This document shows, piece after piece, positions 8,358 through 19,220 of a stretch of 64,000 nt of DNA. Location of the stretch: contig CBDFMN010000003.1 of NCBI GenBank assembly GCA_965249685.1, positions 3,162,001-3,226,000 of the forward strand, given 5' to 3'. The stretch is from RH-AL1 sp965249685 (lineage in GTDB: Bacteria; Pseudomonadota; Alphaproteobacteria; Rhizobiales; Beijerinckiaceae). The translations under genes were made by a program, and so were the position numbers. Position 1 is the stretch's first letter, and each line of letters opens with the position of its first letter. The notes below the pieces were generated by a model that saw only the letters and a list, made by a program, of their open reading frames with translations, made no database searches and was not told where the DNA came from.

Positions 8358-9143
8358 GTGAGCGCGCTGAGCGCGCATTTCACAAGGCAGGGCGGCGCGA
8401 CGACGCGGCTGCACGTCCGCGAGTCCGGCGTGCTGCGGCTGCGGATGCCGCGCCAATCCGGCGTCTGCGAGGGCGTGGTGCTCAACACGGGCGGCGGCGT
8501 GCTCGGCGGCGACCGGCTCGACCTTCGCTTCGCGGCAAGCGCGGGCGCCGACGTCGTCCTCACCACGGTGGCGGCCGAGAAAGTCTATCGCTCGGATGGG
8601 CGCACGGCGATGGTCGCAACGCGGCTGGGCTTGGCCGCGGGCGCGCGGGTCGCCTGGCTGCCGCAGGAGACGATCCTGTTCGATGGCGCACGTCTCGCCC
8701 GCAGCCTTGCCGTCGACATGGCGGCCGATGCCTCGCTCCTGGCGGCGGAAACGGTCGTGTTCGGCCGCCTGGCGATGGGCGAGACGGCGGTCGCCGGCGC
8801 CTTCGACGACGGCTGGCGGCTGCACCGGGCCGGCCGCCTCGTCTTCGCCGACGAGACGCGGCTCGCCGGCGATATGGCGGCGGTGCTCGATCGTCCCGCG
8901 CTCGGCGGCGGCGCGCGGGCGGTGGCACTCGTCCTCTTCGCCGATCCCCGGGCGGAAGCGGCGCTCGACCCGTTGCGCGAGGTCCTGGCCGTCCATCCCC
9001 GCGTCGCGGCAGGCGCCAGCGCGTTCGACGGCATCCTCGTTGCAAGGTTGCTCGCGCCCTCGCCCGAGGCCCTGCGCGCTGCTATGATGGCTGCGCTCAC
9101 TCTGCTGGGCGAAGGGCGGGCGCTGCCGCGCGTCTGGCAATAG
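8358..9143 (+). CDS. ureD: Urease accessory protein UreD
   Basis: Scaffold of the UreDFG complex that delivers nickel to apo-urease. Typical blocks are present: GVLRLRMPRQSGVCEGVVLN, TGGGVLGGDRLDL, TTVAAEKVYRS and WLPQETILFDGARL. The GTG at 8358 has AGGAGAG 7 bases upstream and gives 261 residues, so I prefer it to the GTG at 8310. It is followed 27 bases later by ureAB, but ureC is about 14 kb away on the other strand and ureF/ureG are not in the window. Confidence 0.93.
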   Translation: MSALSAHFTRQGGATTRLHVRESGVLRLRMPRQSGVCEGVVLNTGGGVLGGDRLDLRFAASAGADVVLTTVAAEKVYRSDGRTAMVATRLGLAAGARVAWLPQETILFDGARLARSLAVDMAADASLLAAETVVFGRLAMGETAVAGAFDDGWRLHRAGRLVFADETRLAGDMAAVLDRPALGGGARAVALVLFADPRAEAALDPLREVLAVHPRVAAGASAFDGILVARLLAPSPEALRAAMMAALTLLGEGRALPRVWQ

Positions 9144-9156
9144 GAGGCCTCCACCA

Positions 9157-9180
9157 ATGGGTTTTCGGCCATGCATCTGA
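9157..9180 (+). promoter_or_regulatory. Seven-codon leader ORF overlapping the ureAB start
   Basis: The only strong ribosome site in the ureD-ureAB gap, AGGAGG at 9143-9148, is correctly spaced for ATG 9157, not for the ureAB ATG at 9171 (22 bases away). ATG 9157 opens a seven-codon ORF that terminates at 9180, overlapping the start of ureAB in another frame. Ribosomes terminating here could re-initiate on ureAB, that is translational coupling. This is inference from spacing only. Confidence 0.4.
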
Positions 9181-9797
9181 CACCGCGGGAAAAGGACAAG
9201 CTCCTGGTCGCCATGGCTGCCGACGTCGCGCGGCGGCGGCTGGAGCGCGGCGTCAAGCTGAACTATCCCGAGGCGATCGCGCTCATCACCGATGCGGTGG
9301 TGGAGGGCGCGCGGGACGGACGCTCGGTGGCCGACCTGATGGAGGCGGGCGCCCACGTCGTCTCGGCTGACCAGGTCATGGACGGGATCGCGGCGATGAT
9401 CCACGACGTCCAGGTCGAGGCGACGTTTCCGGACGGCACCAAGCTCGTCACCGTGCACGAGCCAATCCGCGGCGCGGCGACCATCCTGGTGCCGGGCGAG
9501 GTGCTGGCCGAGCCGGGCGTCATCGTCATGAACGCGGGGGCGAGCGCCCTGACGCTGCGCGTCGCCAACACGGGTGATCGGCCGGTACAGGTCGGCTCGC
9601 ACTACCATTTCGCGGAGACCAACCCGGCGCTGGAGTTCGACCGCGGGGCCGCCCGCGGCATGCGCCTCGACATCGTGGCGGGCACCGCGGTGCGCTTCGA
9701 GCCGGGCCAGACGCGCGAGGTGCACCTGGTCGCGTTCGGCGGCAAGCGCGAGGTCTATGGGTTTCGCGGCGCGGTCATGGGCAAGCTGGAAGCGTAG
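9171..9797 (+). CDS. ureAB: Fused urease gamma-beta subunit
   Basis: 208-residue fusion of the two small urease subunits. Residues 1-100 are UreA (LTPREKDKLLVAMAADVARR, ERGVKLNYPEAIALI, ARDGRSVADLMEAG). Residues about 105 onward are UreB (LVPGEVLAEPGVIVMNAG, VGSHYHFAETNPALEFDR, FEPGQTREVHLVAFGG, REVYGFRGAVMGKLE). Such UreAB fusions are known in several bacterial groups. The catalytic alpha subunit is not downstream as usual; the only ureC in the window is at 23.5-25.2 kb on the minus strand. Confidence 0.96.
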   Translation: MHLTPREKDKLLVAMAADVARRRLERGVKLNYPEAIALITDAVVEGARDGRSVADLMEAGAHVVSADQVMDGIAAMIHDVQVEATFPDGTKLVTVHEPIRGAATILVPGEVLAEPGVIVMNAGASALTLRVANTGDRPVQVGSHYHFAETNPALEFDRGAARGMRLDIVAGTAVRFEPGQTREVHLVAFGGKREVYGFRGAVMGKLEA

Positions 9798-9946
9798 AAG
9801 CGGGGCGCCGCGCAAGTCCGGGAATGACACGCCCCGCCGGCCGATGTTTGGTGCGCGATGTGTCCGCGATCGATGGAGCCGATGACCGCGCGCCTGGCTC
9901 ATGGTCGGGAGCGGTTCCCCTACAGTCCCAGAAAGGAAGTTTTACG

Positions 9947-10489
9947 ATGCAAGGTGAGGTGCTTTCCGTCAGCCTCAGTCCGGAACACGGGTTCCGCAAG
10001 GTGCCGCAGGACCAGATAACGTTGCTCGCCGGCCTTGGCGTGGAGGGCGACGCCCACGCGGGCAAGACCGTGCAGCACCTCTACCGCATGCGGATCGACC
10101 CGACTGCGCCGAACCTGGCGCAGGTGCATTTCCTGGCGACCGAGCTGTTCGACGAGATGGCGGCACAGGGGTTCGCGCTCGCCGCCGGCGTCCTGGGCGA
10201 GAACGTGCTGACCCGGGGCATCGACCTCATCAACCTGCCGACGGGAACGCTGTTCCGCATCGGTTCCCAGGCCGTTGTCGAGATTTCGGGCCTCCGCAAT
10301 CCTTGCAAGCAGATCGATGGTGTGGCCGACGGGCTGACCAAGGCGCTGTTCGACCGCGACGCGAAGGGCGAGGTCGTGCGCAAGGCGGGCATCATGGGCG
10401 TGGTGGTCACCGGCGGTACGGTGGCGCCGGGTGACCCGATCGGGGTGACGCTGCCGCCCCTGCCACATCGACGCCTCGTTGTTGTCTGA
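9947..10489 (+). CDS. MOSC domain-containing protein
   Basis: 180-residue protein made almost entirely of a MOSC (molybdenum cofactor sulfurase C-terminal) domain. It has GVEGDAHAGKTVQH near the N-terminus, LGENVLTRGIDLINLPTGTL in the middle and the conserved cysteine in RNPCKQIDG. Start at ATG 9947 is chosen for the AGAAAGGAAG ribosome site; an upstream in-frame ATG at 9824 lacks one. MOSC proteins bind Mo cofactor or act in oxime/sulfur chemistry; the exact role is unknown. Confidence 0.88.
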   Translation: MQGEVLSVSLSPEHGFRKVPQDQITLLAGLGVEGDAHAGKTVQHLYRMRIDPTAPNLAQVHFLATELFDEMAAQGFALAAGVLGENVLTRGIDLINLPTGTLFRIGSQAVVEISGLRNPCKQIDGVADGLTKALFDRDAKGEVVRKAGIMGVVVTGGTVAPGDPIGVTLPPLPHRRLVVV

Positions 10490-10586
10490 CGATCACGCTT
10501 TCGTCGATTCGGGCCGATCACGGAGACCGGCCGTCGTGCCTGGCATCGCCTGTGCTTCGCAGAGAGGCTGGGCGGGACGGTCGAAG

Positions 10587-10601
10587 TTAATCTCGCCTTA
10601 A
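10587..10601. promoter_or_regulatory. CtrA-type box TTAA-N7-TTAA
   Basis: The sequence TTAATCTCGCCTTAA followed by CC is an exact match to the full-length binding site of the alphaproteobacterial cell-cycle regulator CtrA (TTAA-N7-TTAAC). It lies 51 bases upstream of the GTG start of the GATase1 gene, in the only AT-rich patch of this intergenic region. One match can occur by chance, but two TTAA words at the exact spacing in a GC-rich intergenic region are suggestive. Confidence 0.55.
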
Positions 10602-10616
10602 CCAAACCAATCGTCT

Positions 10617-10635
10617 GATAGGTCCGCAACCTATC
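10617..10635. promoter_or_regulatory. Perfect palindrome GATAGGT-N5-ACCTATC
   Basis: A 7-bp perfect inverted repeat with a 5-bp centre, ending 17 bases before the GATase1 start codon and 15 bases after the CtrA-like box. Size and position fit a repressor operator or a small 5'UTR hairpin. No dedicated regulator gene lies next to it. Confidence 0.5.
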
Positions 10636-10652
10636 GACCAGGGTGACATCGC

Positions 10653-11483
10653 GTGTTCGACGACACTTTGAGGGCATTCGAGGAAGACTGCGGGCCAGCT
10701 GCGACGGGGCATGCGAGGGCGGCGCCGTCCCGCTCCATCCTCGTGATCCTCCACCAGGCGCACTCGACGGCGGGCCGCGTCGGCCGCTTGCTCATGGAGA
10801 GTGGCTATCGGCTCGACATCCGTCGCCCGAGCTGCGGCGATCCCCTGCCGGTGCGGGTCGACGCCCACGACGCCGTGATCGTCTTCGGCGGCCCGATGAG
10901 CGCCAACGACGAGCACGATTTCGTCCGTCGGGAAATCGACTTCATCGGCAAGCCGCTCGCGGCCGGCAAGCCCTTCCTCGGCATCTGCCTCGGCGCGCAG
11001 ATGCTGGCGCGCCACCTCGGCCACCGCGTCGCCCCGCACCCGCAAGGTCGCGTCGAGGTGGGTTACTACCCGATCCGCGCGACGGAACATGGCGGTGCCC
11101 TGTGCCCCTGCGCGTTTCCGAAGACGGTCTACCAATGGCATCGCGAGGGCTTCGACCTGCCGGCGGGCGCGACCCTTCTCGCGCAGGGCGACGACTTCGA
11201 GGCACAGGCCTTTTCCTACGGGCGCGGCGCCTACGGCATCCAGTTCCACCCGGAGGTGACCTACGCCATGATGTGCAAATGGACGGTGCGGGGCGTCGAT
11301 CGCCTCAGCCTACCCGGCGCGCTACCCCGCGACATGCACCTCAAGGGCTGGTACCTGCACGACGCTGCCGTGGCCGCTTGGCTCAAGGCGTTCCTGAAGA
11401 CGTGGGTTCGCGGGGGCGAGGACGCGCCGGCCATGCCGCACCAGGCCGCCCGCGCCCGCCCTTCGGCGATGCATCTGGCCTGA
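10653..11483 (+). CDS. Class I glutamine amidotransferase-like protein (GATase1)
   Basis: 276 residues, GTG start. A GATase1 domain spans about 28-235 with the nucleophile in GICLGAQML (Cys112), His199 and Glu201 in YGIQFHPEVTY, and the oxyanion/turn segment VFGGPMSANDE. Standalone members of this group resemble the glutaminase half of GMP synthase and are also related to gamma-glutamyl-polyamine hydrolases. No synthetase domain is attached. The C-terminal 40 residues are Pro/Ala-rich. Upstream are a CtrA-like box and a palindrome, suggesting regulated expression. Confidence 0.82.
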   Translation: MFDDTLRAFEEDCGPAATGHARAAPSRSILVILHQAHSTAGRVGRLLMESGYRLDIRRPSCGDPLPVRVDAHDAVIVFGGPMSANDEHDFVRREIDFIGKPLAAGKPFLGICLGAQMLARHLGHRVAPHPQGRVEVGYYPIRATEHGGALCPCAFPKTVYQWHREGFDLPAGATLLAQGDDFEAQAFSYGRGAYGIQFHPEVTYAMMCKWTVRGVDRLSLPGALPRDMHLKGWYLHDAAVAAWLKAFLKTWVRGGEDAPAMPHQAARARPSAMHLA

Positions 11484-11535
11484 GCCGCGCCATCCCTGTA
11501 TGCTTCCCAGGTCGCTTCGCTCGGGAACGTACGCC

Positions 11536-12693
11536 ATGGTTTCTCCGCCTCGGGTCTCGTTATCGCTCCTCGCCGGCGCAGCCCTCGTCGCGGGCGCGGT
11601 TCTGCCGCCGTCCGGCGCGGAGGCGAAGGTCACGCCGACGCTGAAGGACCGGTTCGACCAGATCCTTGCGACGTTCCTGCGTGACCCGAGCGCCGGGGTC
11701 GATATCGACATGAAGCACGTGCTCGACGCCTGGCGCGGCATGGGACCAAAGCCGCTCGAGACCCTGAGCGTCGCCGAGGCGCGGCAGCAACCGACGCCGA
11801 TCGAGGCCGCCGCGCACGTGCTGCGGAAGGCGGGCGCGACACTCGACCCCTTCAACGTCACCACGCGGGACATGGTGGCGACGGGCGCGGCCGGGCCGAT
11901 GCCGGCGCGCGTGTTCCTGCCCGGCGGCGACACCGCCGGCGGTAAACTTCGGCCGGTGATCGTATTCTATCACGGCGGCGGGTTCGTGCTGGAGAACGGG
12001 GCGAGCACCGATGCGTCCTCGCGCGCGCTCGCCGGCACGAGCGGGTTCATCGTGATCGCCCCGAATTATCGGCTGGCGCCCGAAGCGAAGTTTCCGGCGG
12101 CGGTCGACGATGCGTTGGCCGCCTACCGCTGGGTTCTGGCGAATGCCGCGAGTTTCGGTGGCGACGCCCGGCAGGTCGCCCTTGCCGGCGAAGGCGCGGG
12201 TGGAATGTTGGCGGTCGACACGAGCATGGCGGCGCGCGACCTGCACCTGCCGTTACCCAAGGTGCAGGTCCTGATCACGCCTGTGGCCGGCATCGACACG
12301 AAGACCGCCTCCTACCTCCAGGATGCCGCCGCCAGGCCTTGGAGCGAGAAGGCCGTGGCCTGGGCGTTCAACCTCGTGCTTAAGGATCCCGGCGAGAAGA
12401 ACGACCCGCGCATCGACATGATCGGCCGCGGCGACATGAACGGCCTGCCGCCCACCGTCATCATCACGGCGGAGATCGACCCGCTGCGCTCCGACGGCGA
12501 GCGCCTCGGCGGCAAGCTGAAGCTCGCGACCGTGCCGGTGGAAATGCGCGACTACCCGGGCGTCACGCACGACTTCTTCGGCATGGGCGCCGCCGTGGAG
12601 GAGGCCGCCCGCGCGCAGCGCTTCGCGGCCGACTGCCTGAAGAACGGTTTCGCCCCCAAGCCGCGGCCCAACACCTCCGCGCTGGCGGAGTAG
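11536..12693 (+). CDS. Exported alpha/beta hydrolase of the HSL type, nucleophile missing
   Basis: 385 residues with a Sec-type signal peptide (residues about 1-30, ending Ala-Glu-Ala) and a hormone-sensitive-lipase-like domain. The oxyanion motif YHGGGFV (about 145-151), NYRLAPEAKFPAA, the acid in EIDPLRSDGE and the base in GVTHDFFGM are all intact. The nucleophile elbow, normally G-[DE]-S-A-G-G, reads GEGAGG, with Gly at position 220 instead of Ser. The protein therefore should lack ordinary esterase activity. It converges on panB with one base between stops. Confidence 0.82.
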   Translation: MVSPPRVSLSLLAGAALVAGAVLPPSGAEAKVTPTLKDRFDQILATFLRDPSAGVDIDMKHVLDAWRGMGPKPLETLSVAEARQQPTPIEAAAHVLRKAGATLDPFNVTTRDMVATGAAGPMPARVFLPGGDTAGGKLRPVIVFYHGGGFVLENGASTDASSRALAGTSGFIVIAPNYRLAPEAKFPAAVDDALAAYRWVLANAASFGGDARQVALAGEGAGGMLAVDTSMAARDLHLPLPKVQVLITPVAGIDTKTASYLQDAAARPWSEKAVAWAFNLVLKDPGEKNDPRIDMIGRGDMNGLPPTVIITAEIDPLRSDGERLGGKLKLATVPVEMRDYPGVTHDFFGMGAAVEEAARAQRFAADCLKNGFAPKPRPNTSALAE

Positions 12694-12694
12694 G

Positions 12695-13531
12695 CTAGTC
12701 CTTGCCGCGCGGGTCGGCGAAGGCAGCGTCGTCGGCTAGAAGCGCCCTCTCTCCCGGCGTCATGGCGAAGGCGTTCTCCGCCGTGGGGAACCGCCGCGCG
12801 CGCACGTCGCGCACGAAGGTCTCCGCCGCCTCGCGCACCGCGGTGCCAACTTCGGCGAAACGGCGGTTGTGGCGGAAGTTGGCTGCGGTATAGCCGAGCA
12901 CATCGGTGATCACGAGCACCTGTCCATCCGCGCCGCGGCCGGCGCCGATGCCGATCGTCGGCGTTCCGATGGCGCGGGTGATCCCCGCCGCGACCGGTTC
13001 GGGGATGAGTTCGAGGATGAGCAGGGCGGTGCCGGCGGCGTCGAGGGCGCGCGCGTCGGCGAGGAGCTGACGGGCGGCATCGGCCGTCTTGCCCTTCAGC
13101 CGCTTCTCCTCGTGGTGCTGCGGCTCCAGCCCGATATGGCCGCTGACGGGGATCCCGGCCTCGCTGAGCGCGCGGGCGATCTCCGGGCGTGCTCCCTCGA
13201 ACTTCACCATGTCTGCGCCGGCGTCGAGCAGCGCGCGGGCGTTCGCCAAGGCGTCGGCCGGCGTGGCGTAGGTGGCGTAGGGAAGGTCGGCCAACACTGG
13301 CGTGGCGGGCGCGCCGCGGCGCACGGCGCGAACGTGGTGGACGATGTCGGCGAGCGTCACCTCCTGCTCGCTCGCGTAGCCAAGCAGATTGGTGCCGAGG
13401 CTGTCCCCGACAAGGATGATGTCGATGCCCGCCGCCGCCTGCGCCCGTGCGGTCGGCGCGTCATAGGCGGTCAGCACCGTGATCGGCTGGCCCCGCCGCT
13501 TCATCTCGAAAAAACGGTCCGTGATCCTCAT
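12695..13531 (-). CDS. panB: 3-methyl-2-oxobutanoate hydroxymethyltransferase
   Basis: First committed step of pantothenate synthesis: transfers a hydroxymethyl group from 5,10-methylene-THF to ketoisovalerate. 278 residues. Family blocks are clear: ITVLTAYDAPTARAQAAAGI, LVGDSLGTNLLGY, MVKFEGARPEIARALSEAGI, GHIGLEPQHH, LILELIPEPVAAGIT and GIGAGRGADGQVLV. No panC is adjacent. Confidence 0.95.
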   Translation of the reverse strand: MRITDRFFEMKRRGQPITVLTAYDAPTARAQAAAGIDIILVGDSLGTNLLGYASEQEVTLADIVHHVRAVRRGAPATPVLADLPYATYATPADALANARALLDAGADMVKFEGARPEIARALSEAGIPVSGHIGLEPQHHEEKRLKGKTADAARQLLADARALDAAGTALLILELIPEPVAAGITRAIGTPTIGIGAGRGADGQVLVITDVLGYTAANFRHNRRFAEVGTAVREAAETFVRDVRARRFPTAENAFAMTPGERALLADDAAFADPRGKD

Positions 13532-13675
13532 ATGACGCTAAGCTCCTGCCGCCTGTTCGACCGGCCTGCCGGCCCTGGCGCCGGCGAAGGGTGGAGGCGC
13601 CCTGTTGATTGAGGGGATAAGCGGCACGGCCCCTTGCTTCCCCTCTCGACTGGTGCAGCTATAGGTGTTGCTCCC

Positions 13676-15601
13676 ATGCGCTTCCCGCCATCCTTTCTCG
13701 ACGACATCAAAGCGCGCCTTCCGGTGTCCGACGTCGTGCGTCGCCGCGTCAAGCTGGTGAAGGCGGGCCGGGAATGGAAGGGCCTGTCCCCGTTCGGCTC
13801 GGAAAAGACGCCGTCCTTTTTCGTCAACGACCAGAAAATGGCGTGGTTCGACTTCTCCTCCGGCAAAAACGGTAACATCTTCGACTTCGTCATGGCGACG
13901 GAGGGCCTGTCGTTTCCCGAGACGGTGGAGCGGCTGGCGCAGGACGCCGGGCTGGCTCTGCCGGCGCGCTCGGCCGACGCGGAGCGCCAGGAGACCCGCC
14001 GCGCCGGTCTGCACGAGGTCTGCGACTGGGCCGCCACCTATTTCGAGGCGCAGCTGCGCGGCGAGCGGGGTGCCCGCGCCCGCGCTTACCTTGAGGGGCG
14101 CGGCATCGCGCTTGCCACGCAGAAGCATTTCCGGCTCGGTTTCGGGCTGGGCGAGCGGTACGCCTTGCGCGACGCCCTCGCCGCCAAGGGCGCCTCGGTC
14201 GAGACGATGTGCGAGGCGGGCCTGCTGATCCACGGCGACGATATCGCTGTTCCCTACGACCGCTTCCGCGATCGCGTGATGTTCCCCATCACCGACCGCG
14301 GCGGTCGGGTCGTCGCCTTCGGCGGCCGGGCGATGGAGAAGGACGTCGCCGCCAAATATCTCAATTCGCCGGAGACGCCGCTCTTCCACAAAGGCGCGCT
14401 GCTCTACAACCACCATGGGGCTCGCAAGGCGGCGCACGATAAGGGTCGGGTCATCGCCGTCGAGGGCTATGTCGACGTCATCGCCATGCACCAGGGCGGT
14501 TTTCCCGAGACGGTGGCAGGGCTCGGCACAGCGCTGACGCCGGAGCAGGCCGGGCTGCTTTGGGGCCTGTCGCGGCAACCCACCCTTTGTTTCGATGGCG
14601 ACAATGCGGGCCGCAAGGCGGCGTTCCGCGCCGCAGAAATGGCGCTGCCGCTGATCGGCCCCGAGCGCACGCTCGCCTTTGCACTGCTGCCGGAAGGGCA
14701 GGACCCCGACGAGCTCCTGCGCGCCGCCGGGCCGACCGTGGTCGAGGACGCCCTGCGCGCAGCGCTGCCGCTGGTCGACCTTCTGTGGAGCCGGCAGACG
14801 GAGGGTCGCGCCCTTGCCACGCCCGAGCAGCGCGCCGGACTGGAGCGCGACCTGGCCGAAGCGGCGGCGGCGATCCGCGACGAGCCCCTCCGTCGGCACT
14901 ACAAGGCGGCTTTCGAGGCGCGGCTGAAGGCCTTGTTCGGCGCGGCTGTCGACCAGCGGGGCCAGGGGCGCCGTCCCCAAGGGGTGGGCCGCTACGGAAC
15001 CCGTGGGCGCGGCGTTCCCGTCGACAGGGTCGGCTACCTGTCCTCGCCCGTGCTCGCCAGCGCCAGCCTGACACAGAGCGCCGCCTTCCGGCCTTCGACG
15101 ACGGTGATGCCGGCGCGTGAGGCGCTGATCCTCATCTTGCTTCTCGCGCAACCGACGCTCATCGCCGACCATGCGGAGGAACTGGCCGCCCTCGATTTTG
15201 CGGCGAGGGAGGCGGGGCTGTTGCGCGACGCGCTGCTTGACCTGGCGCAGGACGATCCGCCGTTGAGCAGCAGCCTGCGCGCCGCGCTTGGCAACCACGG
15301 CTTCGACGCGATTTTGGTCAAACTGGACAGGTTCGCGCCAGCTTTCGGGTGGTATTCTCACCCTGATGCCGCCGTCGGCGATGCCGATGCGGTTCTGCGG
15401 CAAGCCTTGACCTTGCATCGCAAAGCACGAGCGTTACATAGGGAGTTGGTATCCGCCGAGGCTGCTCTGGCCCACGAGGCCAGCGAGTCGAACTTTGCCC
15501 GCATGCGTGACATTCAAGAGCAGTTGAGCGCTCTGACAGGCACTGAGGCAGCAGTTGAAGGGTTTGGCGTATCCTCCGGGCGGTCGAAACCAGCGCTGTA
15601 G
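13676..15601 (+). CDS. dnaG: DNA primase
   Basis: Makes RNA primers for replication. 641 residues: N-terminal zinc-binding-like region (1-~95), TOPRIM core (FPITDRGGRVVAFGGRAM, VIAVEGYVDVIAMHQGGF, CFDGDNAGRKAA) and a C-terminal helicase-binding part. The CHC2 zinc-ribbon ligands are not present: the segment reads GLSPFGSEKTPSFFVND and AWFDFSSGKNGN where zinc-containing primases have cysteines. As far as I know this is common in rhizobial primases. ATG 13676 matches the family N-terminus. rpoD follows after 255 bases. Confidence 0.95.
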   Translation: MRFPPSFLDDIKARLPVSDVVRRRVKLVKAGREWKGLSPFGSEKTPSFFVNDQKMAWFDFSSGKNGNIFDFVMATEGLSFPETVERLAQDAGLALPARSADAERQETRRAGLHEVCDWAATYFEAQLRGERGARARAYLEGRGIALATQKHFRLGFGLGERYALRDALAAKGASVETMCEAGLLIHGDDIAVPYDRFRDRVMFPITDRGGRVVAFGGRAMEKDVAAKYLNSPETPLFHKGALLYNHHGARKAAHDKGRVIAVEGYVDVIAMHQGGFPETVAGLGTALTPEQAGLLWGLSRQPTLCFDGDNAGRKAAFRAAEMALPLIGPERTLAFALLPEGQDPDELLRAAGPTVVEDALRAALPLVDLLWSRQTEGRALATPEQRAGLERDLAEAAAAIRDEPLRRHYKAAFEARLKALFGAAVDQRGQGRRPQGVGRYGTRGRGVPVDRVGYLSSPVLASASLTQSAAFRPSTTVMPAREALILILLLAQPTLIADHAEELAALDFAAREAGLLRDALLDLAQDDPPLSSSLRAALGNHGFDAILVKLDRFAPAFGWYSHPDAAVGDADAVLRQALTLHRKARALHRELVSAEAALAHEASESNFARMRDIQEQLSALTGTEAAVEGFGVSSGRSKPAL

Positions 15602-15856
15602 ACCGCACATACGCCCCGGCAACCACGACGAGGTGGAAAGGGTTGTGGCCGGCGGTAGCCGGGCGGCTTGACCTTTGCCTTGTCCAGGCCCGGTTCCTGC
15701 ACGGTCGCTCTCGCGTAGGACGGCATCGAAGAGGGTCGGGCAGGAATGGTCCTGCGTCGGGCCACAGTGTGAGTTGGACGGCGGACGGCGGCTCCGCCCA
15801 TGACATCTCCGGGTTCTCGTCGCATCGCGATGGAGCCGGGCGGGAAAGAGGATGGG

Positions 15857-17911
<2,055 letters not shown>

Positions 17912-18045
17912 GATCGCGCCCGTTCCAGCTTTGCCGATCCCCGATGAAAGATGGGGGTTGTGTTGCGCTGGGCGGTCGCTTCATGTTGATCTCCTGATCG
18001 CGCGCGACCTGGTGATGCCACGTCGTGTCGGAGGGGGAGATCGCG

Positions 18046-19119
18046 GTGGCTCACTACAAGATTCTAATTCTCGGCGCGTCCTACGGGTCGTTGCTCGCCT
18101 CGAAAATCCTGTTTGGAGGCCATCACGTCACGCTGGTCTGCCTTCCGGAAGAGGCCGACCTCATCAACAAGGAGGGGTTCCGCGTGCGCCTGCCGGTGCG
18201 CGGCTTGGCGGAGCCGGTCGAGATCGATTCCCGTAAGCTACCGGGCTCGGTGTCCGCGACGGGGGCGAAAGGCGTCCGGCCCGAGGATTACGATCTGATC
18301 GGCCTCGCCATGCAGGAGCCGCAATATGGCTCGCCCGGCGTGAGCGCATTGCTGGACGCCATCGCGGTCTCGCGCGTCCCCTGCATGTCGATCATGAACA
18401 TGCCCCCGCTTCCCTACGTGAAGCGCATCCCAGGCCTGGATTGCGAAGCCCTGGGTGCCGCCTACGCCGACCCACGCGTGTGGGACCGTTTCGATCCCGG
18501 CACGCTGACGCTCTGCAGTCCCGACCCGCAGGCCGTCCGCCCGGCGGGCGAGAAGGCGAACATGCTGCACGTCACCCTGCCCACCAACTTCAAGGTCTCG
18601 CGTTTCGACGACGAGGCGAGCACCGCTATCCTGCGTCGGCTCGAGCGCGACATCGACGCGGCGCGCTTCATGACGCCGACGGGCGAGGTCGAGCTACCCG
18701 TTAAGCTGCGCGTGCACGACTCGCTCTTCGTGCCGCTGGCGAAATGGGCCATGCTCCTGGCTGGTAATTACCGCTGCATCACAGCCGACGGCATGCGCAA
18801 CACCCAGGATGCGGTGCACGCCGACCTCGCAGCCTCGCGCGCGGTCTACGAGTTCGTGGTCGACGTCTGCGTCACACTCGGCGCGCAGCACGGCGATATG
18901 GTGCCCTTCGATAAATACGCGGCCGCCGCGACCGGTCTCTCGCGCCCCGCCTCGGCCGCCCGCGCCCTGACCAATGGCGCCGTGGCCATCGAGCGCGCGG
19001 ACAAGCTGGTGCAGCTGATCGCGAGGAGCAAGGGCATGAGCCACCCGGCGGTGGACGAGATCGTCGCGCTTGTCGATCGCCGCCTGGAAGCGAACCGCAG
19101 GAGCAAAGCGGCCGCCTGA
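18046..19119 (+). CDS. Ketopantoate reductase-like Rossmann protein
   Basis: 357 residues. The N-terminus KILILGASYGSLLASKILFG is a Rossmann nucleotide-binding turn (G-x-S-Y-G-S), and the layout resembles PanE/ApbA. The rest does not carry a clear PanE catalytic block, so function is unassigned. GTG 18046 is chosen because a GGAGGGGGAG ribosome site lies 6-7 bases upstream. It is a single gene downstream of rpoD. panB is about 5 kb away, but a pantothenate role is only a guess. Confidence 0.65.
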   Translation: MAHYKILILGASYGSLLASKILFGGHHVTLVCLPEEADLINKEGFRVRLPVRGLAEPVEIDSRKLPGSVSATGAKGVRPEDYDLIGLAMQEPQYGSPGVSALLDAIAVSRVPCMSIMNMPPLPYVKRIPGLDCEALGAAYADPRVWDRFDPGTLTLCSPDPQAVRPAGEKANMLHVTLPTNFKVSRFDDEASTAILRRLERDIDAARFMTPTGEVELPVKLRVHDSLFVPLAKWAMLLAGNYRCITADGMRNTQDAVHADLAASRAVYEFVVDVCVTLGAQHGDMVPFDKYAAAATGLSRPASAARALTNGAVAIERADKLVQLIARSKGMSHPAVDEIVALVDRRLEANRRSKAAA

Positions 19120-19220
19120 GGCGGCCTCGTCACCTCTCCCCTTGTCCCGCTGTCGCAAGCTCCCCGGGACGAGGGGCGTCGGGGCCGTGCCCAAAAACTC
19201 CGGTCGGCCGCCCTAGCCCG

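Noticed and set aside
8238..9902. 554-codon minus-strand frame over ureD-ureAB
   Set aside because: Shadow of two clearly recognised urease genes on the other strand.
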